5,634 nucleotides of DNA from Pseudomonadota bacterium (GTDB taxonomy: Bacteria; Pseudomonadota; Alphaproteobacteria; Rhizobiales; Hyphomicrobiaceae): positions 1 through 5,634 of the forward strand of contig JAKALI010000312.1 in NCBI GenBank assembly GCA_021813195.1, in the 5' to 3' direction. Below the pieces are notes generated by a model. That model was not told the DNA's origin. It worked only from the letters and a program-made list of their open reading frames with translations, and did no database searches. Below, piece by piece: positions 1 through 5,634 of the stretch. The translations under genes were made by a program, and so were the position numbers. Positions within the stretch are counted from its first letter, which is position 1, and the number at the start of each line of letters is the position of its first letter.

Positions 1-1
1 G

Positions 2-1168
2 GCGGCTTTCCACGGCCGGCGCCCCACATTCGGTCCCGAATACATTATCCCGGCGCCGTTCGATCCGCGGCTCATCAGCCATGTACCGCCGGCTGTCGCA
101 CGAGCAGCGATGGATTCCGGCGTCGCCCGCCGCCCAATCGTCGACATGGAGGCCTACGTCGCGCGGCTCAAAGGCCGTCTGGACCCCGTCACAGGATGGC
201 TGCAGGCGACCTTCGACACCGTCCGCCAGAACCCGCGCCGCGTCGTCTTCGCGGAAGCCGAAGACCCCGCCGTGCTGCGCGCCGCCAATGCCTTTTTTGC
301 GCAGGGCTTCGGCCAGCCGATCCTCATTGGCACCCGCGACATCGTCTATCAGCGCTTCGCCGAGCTCGGTATTCCGTTGCGGTCGGACTTCAAAATCATC
401 GACATCCAGCAGTCCGACTATGCGGACGAATTCGCTGAATTCATGTATGCGCGCCTTCAGCGTCGCGGCTACCTGAAGCGCGACTGCGTACGGCTCGTGC
501 GCAACGAACGCAATGTTTTCGCTGCTCTCATGGTCGTACACGGTTATGCGGACGCCATGGTGTCAGGGGCCACGCGCAACTGGACGAGCGTATTCCAGGA
601 TGTTCGCCGCGTCATGGATGCCGAGCCTGGCCGCAGCATTATCGGCGTATCGTTGACTCTGTGCCGCGGCCGCGCAGTCCTTATCGCCGACACCAGCGTC
701 CATGACATGCCCACACCCGAGCAACTCGCAAGCATCGCCGTGGAGGCCGCACGGGCCGCCCGCGGATTTGGTCTCACCCCACGCGTGGCGATGCTCGCCT
801 ATTCCACGTTCGGTCAACCGCGTGGCGAAAGATCTGACGTGGTGCGTGAGGCTGTACGCCTACTCGACGAACGCCAGGTGGATTTTGAATATGATGGCGA
901 CATGGCCGCTGACGTTGCTCTAAGTGCGGATCTGATGCGGCTTTACCCGTTCTGCCGCTTGACGGATACGGCCAACGTCCTCGTCATGCCTGCGTTCCAT
1001 GCAGCTTCTATCGCAACGAAACTCATGAAGGAGCTGGGCGGGGCCACCGTCATCGGTCCCCTGCTGGTGGGGCTCGAGCATTCGGTACAAATCTGCACGC
1101 TCGGCGCAACAGATGCCGATATCGTCAATCTGGCGGCCCTCGCAGCATACGATCTGGGGTCGAAATGA
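2..1168 (+). CDS. maeB: NADP-type malic enzyme, C-terminal part (5'-truncated by window edge)
   Basis: Large two-domain malic enzyme, which oxidatively decarboxylates malate to pyruvate in the cytoplasm with reduction of NAD(P). Reading is open from base 2, so the Met codon at 110 is internal; the 36 residues before it (EYIIPAPFDPRLI, then AVARAAMDSGVA) match the end of the nucleotide-binding domain and the linker of this family. Only about 388 of the usual roughly 750-770 residues are here. From about residue 55 the rest is the phosphotransacetylase-like (PTA_PTB) domain, with VVFAEAEDPAVLRAA, LAYSTFGQPRGERSD, FEYDGDMAADVAL, FCRLTDTANVLVMPAFH and the terminal DADIVNLAALAAYD. In characterised MaeB proteins this domain does not act as a phosphotransacetylase but binds acetyl-CoA for allosteric control. 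Rhizobial Dme (NAD) and Tme (NADP) share the architecture, so cofactor preference cannot be judged without the missing half. No strong intrinsic terminator follows the stop. Confidence 0.93.
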   Translation, partial: AAFHGRRPTFGPEYIIPAPFDPRLISHVPPAVARAAMDSGVARRPIVDMEAYVARLKGRLDPVTGWLQATFDTVRQNPRRVVFAEAEDPAVLRAANAFFAQGFGQPILIGTRDIVYQRFAELGIPLRSDFKIIDIQQSDYADEFAEFMYARLQRRGYLKRDCVRLVRNERNVFAALMVVHGYADAMVSGATRNWTSVFQDVRRVMDAEPGRSIIGVSLTLCRGRAVLIADTSVHDMPTPEQLASIAVEAARAARGFGLTPRVAMLAYSTFGQPRGERSDVVREAVRLLDERQVDFEYDGDMAADVALSADLMRLYPFCRLTDTANVLVMPAFHAASIATKLMKELGGATVIGPLLVGLEHSVQICTLGATDADIVNLAALAAYDLGSK

Positions 1169-1201
1169 CGGCTAGCGCATTTTGAGATGGTAATTTAACG
1201 C

Positions 1202-1216
1202 CGTCATCGGATGACG
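1202..1216. repeat. 15-bp perfect palindrome downstream of the malic enzyme gene
   Basis: CGTCATC-G-GATGACG is a perfect 7+1+7 inverted repeat, 34 nt after the malic enzyme stop. As RNA it can form only a 6-bp stem with a 3-nt loop and has no U-run after it, so it is a poor intrinsic terminator. The symmetric form could suit a dimeric regulator acting on the gene starting at 1378, although it lies about 160 nt upstream of that start. The left arm also pairs with an 8-nt segment overlapping the malic enzyme stop codon (1165-1172 with 1200-1207, ATGACGGC/GCCGTCAT), giving an alternative stem with a 27-nt loop. Function unknown. Confidence 0.4.
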
Positions 1217-1298
1217 CTGCGCCATGCTTTGAATTTAGCGAGCTTAGGGAAACAAGAGCCCAGAATCTATTTAATTCTATCGCTGAATCAGTTCGCAC

Positions 1299-1313
1299 TT
1301 GCACTCGGTTTGC
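1299..1313 (+). promoter_or_regulatory. weak sigma-54-like -24/-12 match
   Basis: TTGCAC, five bases, then TTGC has the spacing and most bases of the sigma-54 promoter consensus TGGCAC-N5-TTGC. It departs at the first G of the highly conserved GG pair of the -24 element. It lies 64 nt upstream of the ATG at 1378, in the right orientation for that gene, in an AT-richer spacer. One mismatch at a key base makes a chance match quite possible. No convincing sigma-70 promoter was found in the same spacer. Confidence 0.18.
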
Positions 1314-1364
1314 CACTAAGAAAAAAATCCGCGAAGATGCGTCCTGCGACTGAAGATTTGAGCC

Positions 1365-1369
1365 GGAGG
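1365..1369 (+). promoter_or_regulatory. ribosome binding site for the small exported protein
   Basis: GGAGG lies 8 nt before the ATG at 1378. This near-ideal Shine-Dalgarno sequence, together with the signal peptide that follows, is the main reason to accept this small gene as real. Confidence 0.65.
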
Positions 1370-1377
1370 GCACTCTC

Positions 1378-1740
1378 ATGACCCCACGCGGTCTCGCAAC
1401 GATCGGTTTGTTGGCGTCCGCTCTGCTCGTGGCCCCGATCGGCGCATGTGGCTGGGCCGAGACGACCCGTCCGAAAACGCATACAAATACCACCGTCATG
1501 TCGCAGCGTTCGGACTGGATGCCGGCGAGGTATCGCCGCACCACATTAAGAACGATCTTCCCGATAGCTCCCAGCTATATTGCTCATGACTACCCCTATT
1601 ATTACAGCCGCGGCCATTATCCCACACACATTGGACCCGGATATATTTATCCGATTCCTGTCATGCGATTTCGCGCACGGTCCTCTGCGCGATCGGTAAT
1701 GGTATGTTCAAATCAGAGATTACGATGCGCTGCATGGTAA
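1378..1740 (+). CDS. small exported Tyr/Pro/His-rich protein of unknown function
   Basis: Not recognised as a known family. It encodes 120 residues with a clear signal sequence: a short basic start (MTPR), then a hydrophobic core at about residues 6-22 (LATIGLLASALLVAPIG). Residues 21-24 read IGAC, a possible though imperfect lipobox that would make Cys24 the lipidated N terminus; signal peptidase I cleavage after GWA (about residue 27) is the alternative. The mature part is basic and then, at about residues 66-94, rich in Tyr, Pro, His and Gly (HDYPYYYSRGHYP, IGPGYIYPIP). Such composition suggests an extended cell-envelope protein rather than a globular enzyme. The last 25 residues (from MRFRARS) change to an Arg/Ser/Cys-rich character that could reflect a frameshift or non-conserved tail. 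A GGAGG ribosome binding site fixes the start. It lies between maeB and yceI on the same strand, 96 nt before yceI, but need not be cotranscribed with either. Confidence 0.6.
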   Translation: MTPRGLATIGLLASALLVAPIGACGWAETTRPKTHTNTTVMSQRSDWMPARYRRTTLRTIFPIAPSYIAHDYPYYYSRGHYPTHIGPGYIYPIPVMRFRARSSARSVMVCSNQRLRCAAW

Positions 1741-1744
1741 TATT

Positions 1745-1773
1745 TTGCGGCCATTCCGACCTCTTCTCACAAT
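1745..1773 (+). promoter_or_regulatory. possible weak sigma-70 promoter before yceI
   Basis: TTGCGG and CACAAT are separated by 17 nt, resembling poor -35 and -10 elements (3/6 and 4/6 to consensus). The site lies in the 96-nt gap before yceI and leaves a leader of about 55 nt. It is the best candidate in the gap, but matches of this quality are common by chance. Confidence 0.18.
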
Positions 1774-1824
1774 TCGCCATGATCGCACCACGGCTTTAGG
1801 GTACGTCTCGGAGGGGTTTTGCTT

Positions 1825-1829
1825 GGAGG
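1825..1829 (+). promoter_or_regulatory. ribosome binding site that decides the yceI start
   Basis: GGAGG lies 7 nt before the ATG at 1837, and 13 nt before a second in-frame ATG at 1843. An in-frame TTG at 1819 lies upstream of this site and has only a crowded purine run (GGAGGGG at 1810-1816) just 2 nt before it. The ATG at 1837 is therefore preferred. Confidence 0.7.
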
Positions 1830-1836
1830 ATCTGCT

Positions 1837-2439
1837 ATGCGTATGCACACCGTCCTCGCGATCCGGACAACACCCCTGCAGGCCATGGCGATGCTCATGG
1901 CCGCGCAGTTTGTGGCACCGGCCCTCCATGCTGGCCAGTATGAATTCGACACGCGCCGCACGGAAGTCCGCTTCGTCTATAAGATGGCGTATTCCACGCA
2001 GCGCGGTCGCTTTACGCAGGTGAAGGGCGCCCTTGATTACGACGATGACGCGCCCGAGAAGGCTCAGATCAGGGCCGAGATAGCCGCCAGCAGCCTCACC
2101 ACAGGAGAGCCTCTGGTTGACCAAGAGCTCAAGGGTCGGTCATTCTTCAATGTCGAGGCTGCGCCGGTCATCGCTTTCCAAAGCCTCGATGTTCGTTCGC
2201 GCTCAGCGACCGAGGCCGATGTGCGAGGTGAGATCACCATCAACGGCGTCACGCAACCCGTGACCTTGAGTGCCAGACTTGTGCCTCACGATGATCCAGC
2301 CCTTAAGTATGATGCTGGCGCGCGCAAGTTTTTTGCCACAGCTCGCCTTCAACGTAGCGCCTTCGGCATGACGGACTATATGTCGATGGTTGATGACGAG
2401 ATCGACGTTGAAATCGATGCCATCATGCGACCACGCTAA
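1837..2439 (+). CDS. YceI-family periplasmic protein
   Basis: A 200-residue secreted protein of the YceI family, lipocalin-like eight-stranded barrels that bind isoprenoid lipids such as polyprenyl quinone in studied members. A signal peptide spans residues 1-32, with a Met/Ala-rich core and predicted cleavage after ALHA. The domain fills the rest: YEFDTRRTEVRF at 35-46, RGRFTQVKGALDYD at 56-69, SSLTTGEPLVDQELKGRSFF at 85-104, the conserved GEITINGVTQPVTL at 131-144, and the closing RLQRSAFGM at 170-178. Total length is normal for the family. The His that usually follows the first strand (F-x-V-x-H) appears to be replaced by Met50, which may alter the ligand pocket. The gene follows the small exported protein by 96 nt and converges on the outer-membrane barrel gene. 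Family assignment is firm; the ligand is unknown. Confidence 0.9.
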   Translation: MRMHTVLAIRTTPLQAMAMLMAAQFVAPALHAGQYEFDTRRTEVRFVYKMAYSTQRGRFTQVKGALDYDDDAPEKAQIRAEIAASSLTTGEPLVDQELKGRSFFNVEAAPVIAFQSLDVRSRSATEADVRGEITINGVTQPVTLSARLVPHDDPALKYDAGARKFFATARLQRSAFGMTDYMSMVDDEIDVEIDAIMRPR

Positions 2440-2460
2440 GTGGCTAGAGATCGGGCCGCC

Positions 2461-2489
2461 GAAATCTCCAGCGGCTCTCGCGAGATTTC
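2461..2489. terminator. hairpin between convergent genes, likely bidirectional terminator
   Basis: GAAATCTC (2461-2468) pairs with GAGATTTC (2482-2489). The stem can extend inward by GCG/CGC (2471-2473 with 2479-2481) past a two-base bulge, leaving a 5-nt loop. It begins 22 nt after the yceI stop and a short T-run (2494-2497) follows on the plus strand. Its right arm overlaps the stop codon of the minus-strand barrel gene. The U-tract is weak, particularly for minus-strand transcripts, so terminator strength is uncertain. Confidence 0.55.
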
Positions 2490-4101
2490 AGAATTTTCGC
2501 CGCAACTCACTGCGAATACCGAATTGGTCTTCTTGATCACCCTCGAGGATTTGATAAGTCGCATCGGCCCTGAAGAGCCATGCCCGGTCAAGCGGCACCT
2601 GATAGCGAAAACCTATGGCATATTGCGGCACGGCGGTGCCGATGCCATCGTCCTTGAAGGGCTGGACAGTGGCGACTTCGACGACGATCTGCTGATCGAG
2701 ATTGAATAGATACTGCAGCCCCAACGCACCTCCGAACGCATTCGATCCAGTGTCATCGAGCTTGGGATAGCCCGTCAACGCATCCGTCTCGAAGTTGATG
2801 CCGACGTTTTTGAGAATTCCCGCGCCGTTTCCATCGACCAGAGGCTGGGGATTGTCGAAACCCACAAAGAGGTTTGCATACGGCAGCAACGTACTGGGCA
2901 AGCCGGTGATCAGGCTGTTTTCGGATATGACGGCTAGGCCGTCGCTCTTGCCTTCGGGATCATCGCCGAAATTGGCGAACACGCGGGTGGAGTTCGAAAC
3001 GGTATTGTAGTAGCGCCGGGTGTAGGCGGCAGTCAGGAAGTGTGTGAGCAGGCCGTCTCGCGCATCACGCCCATCAATCAACCCGTAACCGGCTTCCACA
3101 TAGCCGTCGAAGGCATCGATGAAGGCCGTCACGCCGTAAAGATTGGCAAGTTCATTAGCGTCTCGCCCCGCGCCGATGATGCCGGCGTTGTCAACATTGT
3201 CGAAGGCTGCAAAAAACGTGATGTCAAAATTGGCCAAACCGAGGGCTGCTGAATTCTTAGCCGGAAGACTGATCGCGCCGCCAAGAATGGCATCGTTGGC
3301 CCAGATACCATTCTGCAGGAACAACGGGAACAATCCAATCGTGAACGGGAGATCGAAGCTCGACTCGTGTCCTGAAAAGCCAGCATAGAGTGCACCGATG
3401 TCGCCTTCGAGGAAGAGCGTCTGCGGATTTGGGTCGAACTCGCCAGTCAATTTGCCGTCCGCGTCCGCGCCGCCGAATTCATACCGAGTGAACTTGTTGT
3501 TGTCCTGAACCGGCGTGAAGAACGCATGGATGCGTTCCGTGCCCGTGAGTTTGAAATCGACATCGATATTGAGCCGCGTGGCAATCTGGGCAATCTCCTT
3601 GCCGTTCGTATTGTTATAGGCAACCGCGGTACGCCAATCACCATAGACCGCAAGGCCCGGTAGCAGCGGATTGAGTTCGCCCAACAGCGTGCTGCTCGGG
3701 TCGAACATGCCGGAGGTATATTGCTGGCGGCCCAGTTCGAGAATCGGCCTTGGCGGCTCCACGGCGCTCTTGGCACCATAGACATCGATGAAAGATTGCG
3801 CCTCGTAGCTTTCGTCATACTGGGGATCGGGCCGGAACAAATCATCCTGGCTTGTGACATAGCTACGGGCGTGCTGTGCGCCGATCTCGGATACGCCCAC
3901 CGATTTCGCAACCGTCGTTGTATTGGGTCCGACGGGCACCGCTGCCGTATTGGAACCTGCCTTGCGGGCCTCGCTCGTGCCGGTTTCCGCGGCGAACACC
4001 GGCGAAGCGGCGCAGCACGCAAGACAGACGCCTGCAAGCACAGTCTGCGTCTCAAAGACAAAACCTGCCGCATGGGGAATTGCTGCCGGTGTTCTCGTCA
4101 T
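2488..4101 (-). CDS. predicted outer-membrane beta-barrel (porin-like) protein
   Basis: A 537-residue exported protein. The signal peptide has a long first segment, a hydrophobic core near residues 21-32 (VLAGVCLACCAA) and a likely signal peptidase I site after SPVFA (37). A Ser/Thr/Ala-rich linker runs to about residue 75. The remainder alternates polar and hydrophobic residues in amphipathic strands with Gly/Asp/Asn-rich turns (GLAVYGDWRTAVAYNN, FDGYVEAGYGLIDG, AFGGALGLQYLFNL, QYAIGFRYQVPL, WLFRADATYQIL) and ends in Phe (RSELRRKF), the C-terminal signal typical of Bam-assembled barrels. There is no CXXCH. The ATG has a GGAG site 10 nt upstream. It lies 95 nt downstream of a multiheme cytochrome gene on the same strand, so cotranscription is likely. 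That context suggests an electron conduit partner, but no MtrB/PioB hallmark was recognised and a simple solute channel remains possible. Confidence 0.75.
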   Translation of the reverse strand: MTRTPAAIPHAAGFVFETQTVLAGVCLACCAASPVFAAETGTSEARKAGSNTAAVPVGPNTTTVAKSVGVSEIGAQHARSYVTSQDDLFRPDPQYDESYEAQSFIDVYGAKSAVEPPRPILELGRQQYTSGMFDPSSTLLGELNPLLPGLAVYGDWRTAVAYNNTNGKEIAQIATRLNIDVDFKLTGTERIHAFFTPVQDNNKFTRYEFGGADADGKLTGEFDPNPQTLFLEGDIGALYAGFSGHESSFDLPFTIGLFPLFLQNGIWANDAILGGAISLPAKNSAALGLANFDITFFAAFDNVDNAGIIGAGRDANELANLYGVTAFIDAFDGYVEAGYGLIDGRDARDGLLTHFLTAAYTRRYYNTVSNSTRVFANFGDDPEGKSDGLAVISENSLITGLPSTLLPYANLFVGFDNPQPLVDGNGAGILKNVGINFETDALTGYPKLDDTGSNAFGGALGLQYLFNLDQQIVVEVATVQPFKDDGIGTAVPQYAIGFRYQVPLDRAWLFRADATYQILEGDQEDQFGIRSELRRKF

Positions 4102-4111
4102 GATGCGTCAG

Positions 4112-4115
4112 CTCC
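4112..4115 (-). promoter_or_regulatory. ribosome binding site of the barrel gene
   Basis: On the minus strand GGAG lies 10 nt before the ATG at 4101, a slightly long but workable spacing. No better-supported start lies nearby, and this start gives a complete signal peptide. Confidence 0.5.
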
Positions 4116-4155
4116 AGGTGACGGCGCTCGCCTGCTCATTGGTTGACGGTCGCGC

Positions 4156-4167
4156 ATCCGCGCGGAT
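4156..4167. repeat. 12-bp palindrome in the cytochrome-barrel gap
   Basis: ATCCGCGCGGAT is a perfect 12-bp palindrome, 29 nt beyond the cytochrome stop codon in the 95-nt gap between the two minus-strand genes. As RNA it gives only a 4-bp stem with a 4-nt loop and no U-run, so it is unlikely to end transcription. In GC-rich DNA such palindromes arise by chance, and it is recorded mainly because the gap holds nothing else. Confidence 0.25.
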
Positions 4168-4196
4168 CGTTCACGACAACGTTTGCAGAGGCCACA

Positions 4197-5633
4197 TCAT
4201 CCGGGCACCTCGAATTCCACTGCGTAAACGTGGAAATTCATGATGCGCTCGTTCATCGTCTGCTCCATTTCCTTGTTGGAGCCGACGAACCGCATGAAAT
4301 AGATGGGCTCAGCGCGGCTGCGCATGCGGAAAGCAAGCTTGTATTTGCCAGGCTTTTGAATGAGCAGGCCAGGCACTCGGTACTTCGCCGTGCGCGAGCC
4401 CAAGGGTGGCAACGAGCGATTCTCCATGCGCACGAGAGGCGGATGGTTGAGAACGGTCGTCGGCACACCCGGTGGACGCAAGTGCGGCAGCGGATCGATA
4501 TCGAAATTCACCGGCAGGTACATTTCGCGCTCCGTGCCCTTGACATTGGTCGTCAAGAACTTGGTCTGGAAATGCACCAGCTGCTGATCGGTCTTGATGC
4601 GACCGGCCGCAACATCCAGGCTGTGGAGATCGGCAATGTCGCCGTTGCTGTCGACGTAGCCCGACTCCCAGATGTTTTTGCCATCCGGATCAATCAGCGC
4701 GACGTTGACCCATAGCTGAGGCTGGGCTCCGAGCGAGCCCGACGGCAGGTTGTGGCCCGAATTCGTGTTCTTGATTTTGTAGGAGAAAGCGAGGTCTTGA
4801 CCAACTCTGGGCGACCCTTCGATGTGGGGTCCGTCAACGTGGCTCGAATTCTCCATCACCTGGCGGCGGATTTCATCGCGCTCATCCAGTTTCTTCAAGT
4901 TCTCGTCGATGATCGCGCGGGCATCCTCGCGGTCCACGGCCTCGGCCCAGCGCTTGGGAAAATTCACTCGGACTTTGCCTGCTGAAACCTTGTCCTCAAA
5001 TTCCGGGGTGCCCCAGCCCGCACGCCAGTCGAACTCGAGCCAATCCTTGATGCTGTAGGCCTGCGCCTTCGTATTGTGCGGAAAGATGCCAGGGTGCGCG
5101 ATCGAGTAGCCTGGTCCGATGAACCGGTGATTGGCGTGCTTGCGGCCCGGATTGATCTCCTTGCCGCCGACGATCGCAGACGGTGCGGTGTCATAGCCCT
5201 CGGGCTTTCCGGGAACCTTACCCATGTGACAATCCTGGCAGGTCACGCCCGCCTTGCGCGCCGGGCTGTCACGGTATTGATCCCAAACGATTTCGAGCTT
5301 GATGCCGAGGTTGACGGCCACTTGGTGGCAACTGACGCAGAACTCCGATTTCGACATTTGCGAGTTCGTGATCATGCCCTCGTGAATGTCATTGCCGCGG
5401 CCGTCTGGGCTCGTTTTCACGGAGTAGGTGTCTTTGTTGGCCAGGACATCCTTGATGACGCTTTTCTCGCCCACGCCAAATACAGGCTCGTAAATCTTGC
5501 CGGGCTCCACGCGGCGCTCGCCATTGACTTTGCCATATTGCTCCTTGACTCGGTGGCATGTGATGCACGTCACACCTTCTCGCGAGATCGCGCTGCGCTC
5601 CCACAAGGGCGTCTCGCGCGACTCGCCAAGCTG
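4197..5633 (-). CDS. multiheme cytochrome c, C-terminal part (5'-truncated by window edge)
   Basis: Reading is open to the right edge (QLGESRETPLWERS...), so the TTG at 5606 is internal and the true start, signal peptide and perhaps more haem sites lie outside. The visible 478 residues contain three c-type haem motifs: CITCH (residues 23-27), CVSCH (99-103) and CQDCH (132-136). The motif contexts, such as SREGVTCITCHRV and GVTCQDCHMGK, are typical of periplasmic or surface multiheme cytochromes of the c554/c552 type. A His-rich stretch follows (HANHRF at 166-171, HPGIFPHN at 180-187) and could supply distal haem ligands. Residues about 195-265 are charged and probably helical. From about 275 to the end lies a beta-rich domain with SGHNLPSGS (His294) and no further haem motif. 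The likely role is extracytoplasmic electron transfer. The barrel gene follows 95 nt downstream, probably in one operon. The total haem number cannot be known from this window. Confidence 0.88.
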   Translation of the reverse strand, partial: QLGESRETPLWERSAISREGVTCITCHRVKEQYGKVNGERRVEPGKIYEPVFGVGEKSVIKDVLANKDTYSVKTSPDGRGNDIHEGMITNSQMSKSEFCVSCHQVAVNLGIKLEIVWDQYRDSPARKAGVTCQDCHMGKVPGKPEGYDTAPSAIVGGKEINPGRKHANHRFIGPGYSIAHPGIFPHNTKAQAYSIKDWLEFDWRAGWGTPEFEDKVSAGKVRVNFPKRWAEAVDREDARAIIDENLKKLDERDEIRRQVMENSSHVDGPHIEGSPRVGQDLAFSYKIKNTNSGHNLPSGSLGAQPQLWVNVALIDPDGKNIWESGYVDSNGDIADLHSLDVAAGRIKTDQQLVHFQTKFLTTNVKGTEREMYLPVNFDIDPLPHLRPPGVPTTVLNHPPLVRMENRSLPPLGSRTAKYRVPGLLIQKPGKYKLAFRMRSRAEPIYFMRFVGSNKEMEQTMNERIMNFHVYAVEFEVPG

Positions 5634-5634
5634 T

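Noticed and set aside
110..112. ATG at 110 as the start of a complete 352-residue phosphotransacetylase-like protein.
   Set aside because: The frame stays open to the left edge, and the residues before this Met match the conserved malic enzyme linker, so it is an internal Met.
1321..1327. Run of seven A residues in the spacer before the small gene, considered as a terminator tract or slippage site.
   Set aside because: No stem precedes it in a terminator arrangement on either strand, and it is not within coding sequence.
1125..1544. A 139-residue minus-strand reading frame across the maeB-small gene spacer.
   Set aside because: It overlaps the conserved end of the malic enzyme and the signal peptide region of the small gene, and shows no ribosome binding site or domain.
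1819..1821. TTG at 1819 as an extended start of yceI.
   Set aside because: The GGAGG at 1825-1829 lies after it and is ideally spaced for the ATG at 1837, which also gives a normal signal peptide.
1720..2124. A 134-residue minus-strand reading frame opposite the start of yceI.
   Set aside because: It is antisense to a well-supported YceI domain and has no recognisable features.
2440..2709. An 89-residue plus-strand reading frame that begins with GTG directly after the yceI stop, as if translationally coupled.
   Set aside because: Nearly all of it is antisense to the barrel gene, which has a signal peptide, strand pattern and terminal Phe. The small frame has no ribosome binding site of its own beyond yceI coding sequence and no recognisable domain.
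4143..4715. A 190-residue plus-strand reading frame opposite the cytochrome.
   Set aside because: It lies antisense to clear cytochrome coding sequence and reflects GC-rich codon bias on the other strand; no family features are seen.
5604..5606. TTG at 5606 as the start of the cytochrome gene.
   Set aside because: The frame is open to the right edge with sensible protein sequence, and starting here would leave no signal peptide for an exported haem protein.

Overview
The window is GC-rich, densely coding bacterial DNA. It most resembles a proteobacterial chromosome, probably alphaproteobacterial. That placement is inferred from the style of a two-domain malic enzyme, a periplasmic YceI protein, an outer-membrane barrel with a C-terminal Phe, and a multiheme c-type cytochrome. 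No marker gene fixes the taxon. There are no tRNAs, rRNAs, CRISPR arrays, insertion sequences or integrase genes.

Layout. Positions 2-1168 (+) hold the 3' part of a MaeB-type malic enzyme; its N-terminal catalytic half lies off the left edge. A 209-nt AT-richer spacer follows, carrying a 15-bp palindrome and a weak sigma-54-like site. Positions 1378-1740 (+) encode a small exported Tyr/Pro/His-rich protein of unknown function. Positions 1837-2439 (+) encode a secreted YceI-family protein. The plus-strand run ends at a hairpin (2461-2489) that also overlaps the stop codon of the first convergent gene. On the minus strand, a 537-residue predicted outer-membrane beta-barrel (2488-4101) lies 95 nt downstream of a multiheme cytochrome c (4197-5633). 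The 5' part of the cytochrome gene lies off the right edge.

How the genes may work together. The minus-strand pair is the most interesting part. An exported multiheme cytochrome followed on the same strand by a large barrel recalls porin-cytochrome conduits (MtrAB, PioAB type), which carry electrons across the outer membrane. Neither protein is recognisable as a member of those named families, and the barrel could equally be an ordinary porin or solute channel. YceI proteins are periplasmic lipocalin-like carriers of isoprenoid lipids and some sit near electron-transfer genes, but here yceI is convergent to the pair, so a shared role is only a possibility. The malic enzyme is central carbon metabolism and looks unrelated to the rest.
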